64,000 nt of DNA from Dysgonomonas sp. 521 (GTDB lineage Bacteria; Bacteroidota; Bacteroidia; Bacteroidales; Dysgonomonadaceae): the NCBI RefSeq assembly GCF_010501055.1, contig NZ_QVMO01000002.1:62001-126000 (forward strand), in the 5' to 3' direction. The position numbers and the translations under genes were made by a program. Positions 9,013-17,268 of this stretch are shown in pieces. Positions within the stretch are counted from its first letter, which is position 1; each line of letters starts with the position of its first letter. Below the pieces are notes generated by a model. It saw nothing but the letters and a program-made list of their open reading frames with translations. It made no database searches and was not told where the DNA came from.

Positions 9013-9102
9013 GTGTAGTGGATTCAATCTATAATTAAAAACACTTTAAAACAGCTTTACTGCTTTGCAAAATTTTTAATTTTTAATTCTTAATTTTTTC
9101 AA

Positions 9103-10308
9103 ATGGGTTTATTTAACTTTTTAAGAAAATCACCAGTTGCTGCTACTGCAGATAAACAAAAACTGGTTAATGATATAGTTTTACAGATCGCACAGGAATT
9201 TCAGGATCGAAGCAGAAAGAATATTACCAAATGGCGTGATTCAAACACAGCTGCTGAAAGCCCTGATGATCCACGCTGGTACTTGCTTCAGGACTTGATT
9301 GATGATCTGATACTGGATGCACACCTTGCATCTGTTATTGATGTGCGTAAATCTGCAACGCTCAATCATAGATTTTATGTCCGGGATAAGAAAACACAAG
9401 AAACGCTGGATGAACAAACCGACTTTCTGAACAAGCAATGGTTTTATGAGTTTCTTGATAGCGCGCTTGATTCTGTATTTCGGAAATATACCATTGCACA
9501 ATTTTTCAGGGTAAACGACAAACCGATATTTAAGCTTATTCCACGCAGAAATATTTGTCCTCAATTGGGGCGTATGTACATTGAAGTATCTGGAAGTGCT
9601 TTTGTCAATTACAATGAAGTACCCAATATAATCGAAATCATGCACACCAGTAAGTTTGGTTTGGTCAATGATGTTATTCCCAATGTTATCTGGAAACGTG
9701 ATGCGCTGCAGGCCTATGCTGAATTTTCTGAACGGTTTGGCAAACCGTTGATTACAGCCACAACCAATAATAAAGCTGAAGCTCCACGCATATCCAAATC
9801 ACTGGTAGAACTGGGTGATTCTGGTACTGGTGTACTTCCAACAGGCACTACAATCACAGTGCATGATCTGGCAAACGCTGGTAATCCTGAAAAAACCTAC
9901 ATTGAGAATGCAAAGCTTCAGGATAACCAGGTAAGCAAACGCTTCGTTGGTTCAACTACAATTTTAGATGAAGGTGCAAACCGTTCACAAACACAGGTAC
10001 ATATTGAAACGCTTGATGATAAGATTGCACAATCAGACAGGCGTAATATGATTTTCTGTGTCAATGATCAGCTTTTTCCGATTCTCAACAGTTTAGGCTT
10101 TCCGTTTAATCCGGATACGATGGAATTTGTATTTGACGAAACAGAAGATTTGACACTCAACCAGCAATGGGAAATAACCAAAGGTGCAATTGAAGCAGGT
10201 TATGAATTGGATATTGACGAACTGGTTAAAACATTCAATTTACCTATCACTGGCAAAAAACAGGTACAAAACCCATTAAATACAGGCTTTTCTGCAAATT
10301 TTCAGTAA
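9103..10308 (+). CDS. Portal protein (Mu gp29-like, DUF935)
   Basis: 401 residues. Matches the DUF935 portal type by features such as DLIDDLILDAHLASVIDVRKSATLNHRF early on, AYAEFSERFGKPLI in the middle and NRSQTQVHIETLDDKIAQSD later. Forms the dodecameric vertex through which DNA enters. The last sense codons GCA AAT TTT CAG TAA contain an in-phase A_AAT_TTT heptamer. The -1 frame from there is open into the next gene (see findings), so a longer or fused product is possible. Confidence 0.85.
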   Translation: MGLFNFLRKSPVAATADKQKLVNDIVLQIAQEFQDRSRKNITKWRDSNTAAESPDDPRWYLLQDLIDDLILDAHLASVIDVRKSATLNHRFYVRDKKTQETLDEQTDFLNKQWFYEFLDSALDSVFRKYTIAQFFRVNDKPIFKLIPRRNICPQLGRMYIEVSGSAFVNYNEVPNIIEIMHTSKFGLVNDVIPNVIWKRDALQAYAEFSERFGKPLITATTNNKAEAPRISKSLVELGDSGTGVLPTGTTITVHDLANAGNPEKTYIENAKLQDNQVSKRFVGSTTILDEGANRSQTQVHIETLDDKIAQSDRRNMIFCVNDQLFPILNSLGFPFNPDTMEFVFDETEDLTLNQQWEITKGAIEAGYELDIDELVKTFNLPITGKKQVQNPLNTGFSANFQ

Positions 10309-10457
10309 GGGAACAAGTAAGGGCTGGCTATGTTCCCAGATTATACGTTGATGATTGCCCTCACTGCAAAGGAACGCACCCAACAGCAGAAGCAGATTTA
10401 CCATCAGGTTACATCGATGAACTGGACAAACTAAGATCATCCATCATTGAAAGGGCT

Positions 10458-11615
10458 ATGAAGGGTGAAGATCTGGACAGCTTGCTTGACCTTACTGTAA
10501 AAACGCTGTCAGATCGTGTGATTGATTCCTACCAGGTTGCTGCAGATTATACGACGCCTGATGCTGAAATGTTGACGCGCCTGGTGCGTGATGTATGGCA
10601 TTTCAGTGGTGCGAAAAGCTATCAGGAAATGCGGGATTTAACGCTGTTACTGAAAGACGACAACGGCAAGTTGCGTGAGTTTGAAGATTTCAAACAAGCG
10701 GCTGAAGGTATCATTGACAAATACAATGAAACCTGGTTAAGAACCGAGTACAATTTTGCGGTTTCTTCATCGCAAAATGCTGCACGATGGGTTGAATTTG
10801 AAAAAGAAGCTGGCATTATACCAAACCTGAAATATCAGACTGTTGGTGACGATCATGTACGTGCATCACACCAGGTACTGGATGGTATTATACGGCCTGT
10901 TAATGATAGCTTCTGGATTACCCATTACCCGCCAAACGGTTGGGGCTGCAGATGCGAAGTAGTGCAATCACTCGAAGGTTACGGAAAAGTAACACCTGAT
11001 AAAGATATTCCTGTTGTGGATATACCCAAAATGTTTAAAACAAACCTGGCTAAAACAGGCCTGATTTATCCTAAAAACCATCCCTATTACAATGGTGTAC
11101 CAAAAGCCGAAATAAGCAAAGCACTGGCATATCTACCACCGGAAAATACATTTATTGATATAAAGGTAAATGGATGCCATTTCGAAATACACCCGTTGCA
11201 TGGAGAAAAAGAGTTAGGCAAAAACATTAATGCAGTTACAACATTACTGAAAAAAGAACCGGATGCAAAAGTAAAACTGATGCCTATTATTTCTGAAAAT
11301 AATATGGATGCAAGAAAGAAATATTACCCAAAAGAGTATTTGGATAAGTTTCCAACAAAAAATGCTGATATTCTTTACAACAAGAAAGTTGCAGAAATAG
11401 AAATCCCGTCTGGCAGTAAACGTTCAATTCAGCATGCTGTCGAACATGGTATAGCCCAGGCAGACACAGTATTTATTTGCATACCAGATAGTATGGATAT
11501 AAATGATGCCTATCGCATTGTAAATGGACATCTAAAGCACTACCCTAACAACAATAGTGATATATGGTTGATAAATAATAACGAAAAAGTACAGTATAAA
11601 AGGCAAAAGCGATGA
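10458..11615 (+). CDS. Phage head morphogenesis protein (Mu gpF-like) with C-terminal CdiA-type nuclease-like domain
   Basis: 385 residues from the first ATG. The frame is open about 180 bp further upstream with no ATG, encoding a plausible Cys motif (VDDCPHCKGTHP), so the true start is unclear. Residues ~110-180 carry the minor head protein signature: VRASHQVLDGII and THYPPNGWGCRCEV. The last ~150 residues differ: NADILYNKKVAEIEIPSGSK, SIQHAVEHGIAQADTVFICI and a final IWLINNNEKVQY. This resembles the CdiA C-terminal tRNase / PD-(D/E)XK-like toxin domains found on phage head proteins, with ExE rather than ExK. Virion-delivered toxin or polymorphic tail; function is inferred. Confidence 0.75.
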   Translation: MKGEDLDSLLDLTVKTLSDRVIDSYQVAADYTTPDAEMLTRLVRDVWHFSGAKSYQEMRDLTLLLKDDNGKLREFEDFKQAAEGIIDKYNETWLRTEYNFAVSSSQNAARWVEFEKEAGIIPNLKYQTVGDDHVRASHQVLDGIIRPVNDSFWITHYPPNGWGCRCEVVQSLEGYGKVTPDKDIPVVDIPKMFKTNLAKTGLIYPKNHPYYNGVPKAEISKALAYLPPENTFIDIKVNGCHFEIHPLHGEKELGKNINAVTTLLKKEPDAKVKLMPIISENNMDARKKYYPKEYLDKFPTKNADILYNKKVAEIEIPSGSKRSIQHAVEHGIAQADTVFICIPDSMDINDAYRIVNGHLKHYPNNNSDIWLINNNEKVQYKRQKR

Positions 11616-11666
11616 TGTACATAAATACACCATCGCTTTTGGGAGCCCTGGGACGTATCCCTGAAC
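11600..11666 (-). ncRNA. Candidate small RNA antisense to the head-protein/tape-measure junction
   Basis: On the minus strand, a promoter-like TTTG-N19-TATATTTG (11701-11671) would start RNA near 11665. The predicted transcript has a hairpin GGGA-UACG-UCCC (UNCG-type loop), then a strong terminator: arms AAAAGCGATG/CATCGCTTTT (11605-11614, 11631-11640) followed by a U-rich tail. Total about 65 nt. It overlaps the last codons of the toxin-tailed head gene and the leader of the tape measure. The same hairpin could instead serve as a plus-strand terminator. Confidence 0.4.
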
Positions 11667-11670
11667 ACCA

Positions 11671-11701
11671 CAAATATACAAACATTATTTAAATAAACAA
11701 A
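11671..11701 (-). promoter_or_regulatory. Bacteroidetes-type promoter, minus strand
   Basis: Minus-strand TTTG (11701-11698), 19-nt spacer, TATATTTG (11678-11671). This matches the Bacteroides -33 TTTG / -7 TAnnTTTG consensus with canonical spacing. It faces the hairpins of the candidate small RNA, antisense to the surrounding phage genes. Confidence 0.45.
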
Positions 11702-11705
11702 GATT

Positions 11706-13577
11706 ATGGCTGGATTAGCTAAATTACAATTACTTATAGAAATTAAAGATAAACTGAATGTCGGTTTAAATAAGGCTAAAAAAAAGATTGAACGTGCAAC
11801 TGGAAATATGCAGAATAAATTAAAAGCATTCAGCATAGAAAACACCAAATTATTTGGAGCAATTAAAGACGAAGTTCCTGGTGTTGCCAGAGCTGTTACA
11901 CTTTTATCCAATCCCTATGTTTTGGCTACTGCTGCAGTTGTAGCATTAGCTGGAGCTGTCACCATGTGTACATTAAAGGCCAATGAGTGGCATGAAAAGA
12001 TGGCTGAAATAAACGTCACAGCCGAACTTTCAAAAGACAAGCTTGGTAAATTGTCTGATAAGCTACTTGATATAGGAGGCCGCAATGTTGCACCACTGGA
12101 AGAAGTACCCAAAGCTTTTAACCGTATCATATCTGCAGGTCTAAGTGTAAATGATTCATTGGCCACACTTGAACCGACTTTACGTGCTGCAAAAGCGGGT
12201 TTTACTGACATTGAAATAGCCGCTAGTGCAGCAACTTCTGTAATGATGGCTACTGGTTACGACGCAAAACGCGTATATGATATCTTGTTTGAAACTGTAA
12301 AAGAAGGGAATGCTGAATTTAAGGACATTGCACAATATCTGCCAAAAGTCATACCGCTAGCAAAAAATGTCGGTTACGAACTCGAACAAGTTGCTGGCGC
12401 TTATGCAATGCTTACAGGCCGTTTAAGTACAGAACAATCCACAACAGCATTGCAGGGTATTATGAGAGCCTTATCATCACAGCGTGTTGCCATAGGTCAA
12501 ATTGATAAAGCTACTGGTAAATATGTATCCGGGTTTAAATCAATCGGTATTGATGTTTTCGATCCAACAACAAAGAAAATAAAACCTATCCTTCAGATTG
12601 TTACAGAACTAAATCAGAAAATGGCAGGCCTGTCTGATAAACAACGTATGATTCAGTTTGATAAGTTAGGCCTTGATCAGATGGGTTCATTAGGTTTTTC
12701 TTCTTTAATGCAGGATATACCAGCTTTACAGAAAGCTATTGATGCAACAACAAATTCTGCTGGTTCACTTGAAAAAGCCTATGCTGATTCATTAACACCA
12801 ATGGAAAGCTGGAAGATCATACAAAACCAGATTAAAGTTGAAATGATTAAGATAGGCGAATTGTTCTTACCTATTGTTTCAGCCATTGGTAATAAAATTC
12901 TGGGAATCATACAATATTGGAAAGACTTATATAATAATTCTCAAATGTTCAGGGATTTATTGAGCGGCATAGGCGCTGTGTTTGAATGGTTGTGGAATGT
13001 TTCAACAATAGGTTTCAACCTTGTTATTAATTTAGTCAAAAACACAATATCAAATGTGTCTATACTTCTATCCAAGTTTGAGAACTGGATAACAAAAGTA
13101 ACTGGTGTTCAGTTCAGCTTTAAGAAATTGTATAATACAATACGCCCTTATCTTGTCTGGTTAAAAGAATTTCTTACTGAAATAGGTTCATTGATGTATG
13201 ATGTATTTACATTTAATGTAAATGGAGTTAAAGACAAAATCAGCAACTTTAAGTTGCCTGATATTGGCGAAATCAAACAAAGGGTTGTGGTTGAATCAGC
13301 TGACGACGATGGTGACTTTTCCGGTGTGCCTACTGGTTCAGGGCCAACCAGTCCAGATGCAATAATGCCTGATAATACGAATTCATCCATTGCCGATGGA
13401 GCAAGAGGTATTAAAGGCAACAGCCAGACAAAGAATATAACTATCAATATAGATAGTTTTATCAAAAGTTTTTCACCAACACACCAATCTTTCAATAATA
13501 TGAGTACAGACGAATTTGAACGCAAAATGACCGAAGTATTTATGCGTGTGGTAAGAAGTGCTGAAACCTCAATGTAA
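11706..13577 (+). CDS. Phage tail tape measure protein
   Basis: 623 residues. The N-terminal half has the PhageMin_Tail pattern (EVPKAFNRIISAGLSVNDS, FTDIEIAASAATSVMMATGY, TEQSTTALQGIMRALSSQR). Hydrophobic segments (PYVLATAAVVALAGAVTMCT near residue 75) and a membrane-like middle are typical of tape measures, which set tail length and assist DNA entry. Short for a myovirus, implying a short tail. Unusually, it is in the rightward operon while sheath, tube and chaperone are in the leftward one. Confidence 0.9.
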   Translation: MAGLAKLQLLIEIKDKLNVGLNKAKKKIERATGNMQNKLKAFSIENTKLFGAIKDEVPGVARAVTLLSNPYVLATAAVVALAGAVTMCTLKANEWHEKMAEINVTAELSKDKLGKLSDKLLDIGGRNVAPLEEVPKAFNRIISAGLSVNDSLATLEPTLRAAKAGFTDIEIAASAATSVMMATGYDAKRVYDILFETVKEGNAEFKDIAQYLPKVIPLAKNVGYELEQVAGAYAMLTGRLSTEQSTTALQGIMRALSSQRVAIGQIDKATGKYVSGFKSIGIDVFDPTTKKIKPILQIVTELNQKMAGLSDKQRMIQFDKLGLDQMGSLGFSSLMQDIPALQKAIDATTNSAGSLEKAYADSLTPMESWKIIQNQIKVEMIKIGELFLPIVSAIGNKILGIIQYWKDLYNNSQMFRDLLSGIGAVFEWLWNVSTIGFNLVINLVKNTISNVSILLSKFENWITKVTGVQFSFKKLYNTIRPYLVWLKEFLTEIGSLMYDVFTFNVNGVKDKISNFKLPDIGEIKQRVVVESADDDGDFSGVPTGSGPTSPDAIMPDNTNSSIADGARGIKGNSQTKNITINIDSFIKSFSPTHQSFNNMSTDEFERKMTEVFMRVVRSAETSM

Positions 13578-13584
13578 ATTGCTT

Positions 13585-14148
13585 ATGAGTAACAAGGTAG
13601 ATATATCGGATTTTACACGCAGGATTGATTCTATTTTGGAAACTTACAGAAGGTTACCGCCCGAAATAGCAACTATTGCCGAGAACTTCAGTAAAGAGCG
13701 CTTCAGGGATCAGGCTTGGCTGGATGAAACCAAACATAAATGGAAACCACGAAAAAATAAGCGTCCCGGAAGAAGAAGCCAGACATTACTGGTTGATACC
13801 GGCAGATTGAAAAAGAGTATCAGGAAGATAAAGGCTACAACAGAACAAGTGATTATTGGCACTGATGTACCATATGCTGAAATACACAACGAAGGCGGTG
13901 AAATCAATAAAACGGTGAATGTGAAATCTCATACGATAAAGTCGCATAGGAGAAAAGCATACACCAGGAATCGGAACGGACGTGCAGAACGTATAAAGGC
14001 TCAAACAATCAAAGATTATACGGTCAAGGCTCATACCCGAAAAATGAATTTAAAGATACCTTCCAGGCGTTTCATAGGTAACAGCTATACGCTTGCACGA
14101 AGAATAGAATTACACGTAACAGCACGCTTTGTCCGTGCTTTAAAATAA
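13585..14148 (+). CDS. Phage virion morphogenesis protein (Mu gpG-like)
   Basis: 187 residues from MSNKVDISDFTRRI; a start at 13558 is possible but overlaps the tape measure. Signature elements of the gpG / Phage_tail_S family: FSKERFRDQAWLDET, LLVDTGRLKKSIR and VIIGTDVPYAEIHNEGG. Very basic C-terminal half rich in HTIKSHRRKAYTR-like stretches, ending PSRRFIGNSYTLARRIE. Likely head-tail completion. Confidence 0.85.
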   Translation: MSNKVDISDFTRRIDSILETYRRLPPEIATIAENFSKERFRDQAWLDETKHKWKPRKNKRPGRRSQTLLVDTGRLKKSIRKIKATTEQVIIGTDVPYAEIHNEGGEINKTVNVKSHTIKSHRRKAYTRNRNGRAERIKAQTIKDYTVKAHTRKMNLKIPSRRFIGNSYTLARRIELHVTARFVRALK

Positions 14149-14154
14149 AACATT

Positions 14155-14673
14155 ATGATACTTACACTACTGAATTTATATAAACGATTCGAAGAAAGCA
14201 AAGCATTGTTTGATAAATATGAATTAAGTTCAGACTGGTTCATCGATATATACCGTTCACAACCGTTAGATCCAGGATTATACGAATACTTTTCTTTACC
14301 GGCTATGTTTGTTGACTACCAGCTGACAGGTCAAGGTGCAAAAAATCCACGCCTGGTAACATTGACATTACACACTATTACTGATGAAATGCCTGATGCT
14401 TCGAATATATCGATGCAACGTGATTCAGGTTTAAAACGGTTTCTTTATCATTTTGTAATTCAAAAGATGCTTGAAAGAAAACCGTTAGGTCGTACCACTC
14501 CTTTAAAGTTTGTGTCAGAAGGCATTATTGATGCCCCGGTTATCAATTACCACACACAGGTATATGAGTTCGAAGCCTATCCCGAAGATTTAGCCGGCAC
14601 ACCTGAAGAAATAGAATATGGTATGATCGAACTGATAAAACTACAGGGCAATCTGTATAATAAGCTTATTTAG
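14155..14673 (+). CDS. Phage protein, possibly tail terminator
   Basis: 172 residues, six bases after the gpG-like gene and last in the operon. Soluble, no motif I recognise. Its place after the gpG homologue corresponds to Mu gp37/gp38-type connector genes, so a tail-completion or terminator role is a guess from synteny only. Confidence 0.5.
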   Translation: MILTLLNLYKRFEESKALFDKYELSSDWFIDIYRSQPLDPGLYEYFSLPAMFVDYQLTGQGAKNPRLVTLTLHTITDEMPDASNISMQRDSGLKRFLYHFVIQKMLERKPLGRTTPLKFVSEGIIDAPVINYHTQVYEFEAYPEDLAGTPEEIEYGMIELIKLQGNLYNKLI

Positions 14674-15106
14674 ATAATACAGGTGTTGTATCTCTTATTA
14701 GATTGATTCAAGGTAAAAACAGAAACGGTAACATTATAGAAATGAAATCACTTCATCAACTTCAAAACTTATATTTTTCTCTAACAGGTAAGGAACTAGA
14801 ATTAATAATTTAAACTCAAAAAGCAGCAATTCAATACATACATTTTTGTTACCATTGCATTTAGTTAAAAAGTGCGTATATTGATGGTAACAGGGTGTTA
14901 CCAATATACAGACAAAAAGAAGCACTTTAGCGGTTCACCATCAAGTAACCAATAAAGTGCTTTATTTATAGCGGTTTCGGAGCGTTTTTACACCAGACGT
15001 TTACCAGTGTTTTACCAATGTGGTGTTACCAATGCTTTCACATAAACACCTATTAATAAACATTTTCAGTCAAAACATAAAAGTGCGTGGATTGTATTGC
15101 CCCTCA
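14674..15106. mobile_element. Right end of the Mu-like phage with repeated transposase-site-like motifs
   Basis: No gene. From about 14848 to 15034 the motif TTACCAnTG recurs at least six times in both orientations (for example 14850, 14885, 14897, 15001, 15013, 15026). A second word, AAGTGC, recurs four times in both orientations, the last at 15081. Such arrays fit transposase binding sites at a Mu-type terminus. Right after it, at about 15107, the sequence becomes traI coding sequence joined in mid-gene. The exact terminal dinucleotide and the target duplication cannot be fixed without the left end, which lies outside the window. Confidence 0.6.
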
Positions 15107-15238
15107 AGGAACTACCGCAACCTTGTGAAATACTACACCAATAAAAATATTGGGGTTTCACTGCTTCGGGCGAAGAAAAAGAATGATACCGACCGGGTAA
15201 TGTCATTGTATGGTAACGAAAGCGAAAGATACTGGTAA
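15107..15238 (+). pseudogene. traI: traI 3' fragment interrupted by the phage
   Basis: The frame ending TAA at 15236-15238 encodes the C-terminus of CTnDOT-type TraI: NYRNLVKYYTNKN..., LLRAKKKNDTDRVMSLYG, ending SERYW. The stop overlaps the traJ ATG as in intact transposons. Only about 43 of the usual ~200 codons are present. Upstream the frame continues into phage-end sequence (from ATG 15020), which is not TraI-like. The rest of traI presumably lies left of the phage, outside the window. Confidence 0.75.
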
Positions 15239-16230
15239 TGACGTTTGACAATCTACATCAGATACTTCAAAGCCTCTATGCCGATATGATGCCGCTTTGT
15301 GGCGATATGGCAGGAGTAGCCAAAGGGATTGCCGGATTGGGTGCACTGTTCTATGTGGCTCATCGGGTCTGGCAATCCCTTTCCCGGGCTGAACAGATTG
15401 ATGTGTACCCTCTGCTTCGTCCTTTTGCTATCGGTCTGTGTATTATGTTCTTCCCGACTATTGTATTGGGTACTATCAACGGAGTGCTAAGTCCCATCGT
15501 GCAGGGAACAAACAAAATGCTGACTACCCAGACTTTTGATATGAATACCTATCGGGCACAAAAGGACAAGTTGGAATATGAAGCTTTGAGACGTAATCCC
15601 GAAACTGCTTATTTGGTAGACAATCAGGTTTTCGATGAACAATTGGAGCAGTTGGGCATAATGGATGCACCGCAAATAGCAGGGATGTATGTCGAAAGGG
15701 GAATGTATTCATTGAAGAAAACCGTGCAGAATTTCTTTCGGGAGTTGTTGGAACTCTTGTTTCAGGCTGCTGCATTGGTTATAGATGTCATACGAACCTT
15801 CTTTCTGATTGTGTTAGCCATACTCGGACCGATTGCTTTTGCCCTTTCAGTCTGGGATGGCTTTCAATCGACTCTCACGCAATGGCTGACACGCTATGTT
15901 ACAGTCTATCTCTGGTTGCCTGTCTCGGATATATTCAGTTGTATTTTGGCTCGCATTCAAGTACTAATGCTGCAAAATGATATTACCGAGTTGCAGAACA
16001 ATCCTGCCTATTCAATAGATGCTTCTAATGCGGTGTATATCGTGTTTATGCTGATTGGCATCATCGGATATTTTACTATACCGAGTGTGGCAGGGTGGAT
16101 CATTCAGGCAGGAGGTATGGGTAATGTAGGTAAGAATGTCAACTCGACCGCAACCAAAGCAGGAGCACTTGCCGGAGGTGGAGCAGGGGCAGCCGCAGGA
16201 AATGTTGCCGGAAAGCTAATGGGGCGGTAG
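15238..16230 (+). CDS. traJ: Conjugative transposon protein TraJ
   Basis: 330 residues, strongly like TraJ of Bacteroides conjugative transposons from the first residues (MTFDNLHQILQSLYADMMPL, DVYPLLRPFAIGLCIMFFPT). Several membrane segments (residues ~30-90, ~175-215, ~270-300) and a Gly/Ala-rich tail (AGALAGGGAGAAAGNVAG). An inner-membrane component of the mating-pair channel, VirB6-like. Overlaps the traI stop; first intact gene of the tra operon after the phage junction, so its normal upstream promoter may be cut off. Confidence 0.95.
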   Translation: MTFDNLHQILQSLYADMMPLCGDMAGVAKGIAGLGALFYVAHRVWQSLSRAEQIDVYPLLRPFAIGLCIMFFPTIVLGTINGVLSPIVQGTNKMLTTQTFDMNTYRAQKDKLEYEALRRNPETAYLVDNQVFDEQLEQLGIMDAPQIAGMYVERGMYSLKKTVQNFFRELLELLFQAAALVIDVIRTFFLIVLAILGPIAFALSVWDGFQSTLTQWLTRYVTVYLWLPVSDIFSCILARIQVLMLQNDITELQNNPAYSIDASNAVYIVFMLIGIIGYFTIPSVAGWIIQAGGMGNVGKNVNSTATKAGALAGGGAGAAAGNVAGKLMGR

Positions 16231-16237
16231 GTCCTCA

Positions 16238-16310
16238 ATATGTAAATTAATTAATGTGCCGATGTGCCAATAAAATAAATCCCAATATTGGCACATTAGC
16301 ATATTTTAAC
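16238..16310. repeat. Intergenic hairpin repeat (GCACATT-type)
   Basis: A hairpin with arms ATGTGCCAATA / TATTGGCACAT lies at 16262-16297. The 20-mer 16288-16307 matches 1009-1028 in the phage with one difference. It sits in the traJ-traK gap. Probably a dispersed intergenic element of the host genome. Confidence 0.5.
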
Positions 16311-16356
16311 TACACTACGTTCCGTCGAACGTTGTTTCACATTAATAAATTAGAAA

Positions 16357-16980
16357 ATGGAATTTAAGTCATTAAAAAATATAGAATCCAGTTTTAAGCA
16401 GATACGTCTGTTTGGAATGCTGTTCTTGGGCTTATGTGCTATCATTACGTGCTATGCCGTGTGGAGTGCATACAACTTTGCCGAAGAGCAACGCCAAAAG
16501 ATATATGTGTTGGATGGAGGTAAGTCGCTGATGCTTGCTCTGTCTCAAGACCTGTCTCAGAACAGACCTGTTGAAGCGAGGGAACACGTCAAGCGGTTTC
16601 ACGAGCTGTTCTTTACACTGTCTCCCGATAAATCTGCTATTGAAAGCAATATACAAAGGGCATTACTATTGTCCGACAGATCAGCTTTCAATTATTACAA
16701 AGACTTGGCAGAGAAAGGCTACTACAATCGAATCATCTCGGGAAATATCAACCAAACGATAGTGGTGGATAGTGTCAATTGCAGTTTCGATACCTATCCT
16801 TACAATGTGGCGGTACACGCCCGAATGATGATTGTCCGTGAAAGTAATATTACCGAACGAAGCCTTGTAACCCACTGTAAACTTTTAAACTCAGTCCGCT
16901 CCGACAACAATCCGCACGGATTTACTATCGAAGGCTTTGAGATTAAAGAGAATAAGGATATTCGGGTGCTGAACCGCTAA
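16357..16980 (+). CDS. traK: Conjugative transposon protein TraK
   Basis: 207 residues, one N-terminal membrane anchor (residues ~20-42, GMLFLGLCAIITCYAVWSA), then a periplasmic domain. Sequence and position match TraK, the VirB8-like component of the CTn mating apparatus. Regularly spaced before traL. Confidence 0.95.
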   Translation: MEFKSLKNIESSFKQIRLFGMLFLGLCAIITCYAVWSAYNFAEEQRQKIYVLDGGKSLMLALSQDLSQNRPVEAREHVKRFHELFFTLSPDKSAIESNIQRALLLSDRSAFNYYKDLAEKGYYNRIISGNINQTIVVDSVNCSFDTYPYNVAVHARMMIVRESNITERSLVTHCKLLNSVRSDNNPHGFTIEGFEIKENKDIRVLNR

Positions 16981-16992
16981 TCGTATTCGTGT

Positions 16993-17268
16993 ATGAAAGA
17001 ACGAATCAACGAAATCGGCTATTGGTTTGAAGACAAACTGAAAGCCCTATGCGGAGAGATTACTCCCGATAAGCGATTGACGGTTATTCTGATTATGCTC
17101 TTGGCATTTACACTACTCAACCTCTATTTCACATTTACCACCATCAAAGATTGGGGTAGAGAAGAAGAAAAGCGGGAGCAGATGAAGATAGAGCATATCA
17201 AGCAATTGGATATTGAAAAGTCTACTAACAATTATTTTAACGAAGAAGAAAATGAGCGATACGAATAA
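16993..17268 (+). CDS. traL: Conjugative transposon protein TraL (DUF3989)
   Basis: 91 residues with a single membrane segment (residues ~29-50, TVILIMLLAFTLLNLYFTF) and charged flanks. Matches the small TraL/DUF3989 proteins of CTns. It overlaps traM by 17 bp. Confidence 0.9.
   Translation: MKERINEIGYWFEDKLKALCGEITPDKRLTVILIMLLAFTLLNLYFTFTTIKDWGREEEKREQMKIEHIKQLDIEKSTNNYFNEEENERYE

Noticed and set aside
15020..15238. 72-codon frame as an intact small gene
   Set aside because: Its second half is the TraI C-terminus and its first half is phage-end sequence; it is a chimera across an insertion junction.
16315..16340. Small AACGT inverted repeat in the traJ-traK gap
   Set aside because: Five-base arms only; too weak to call a site.
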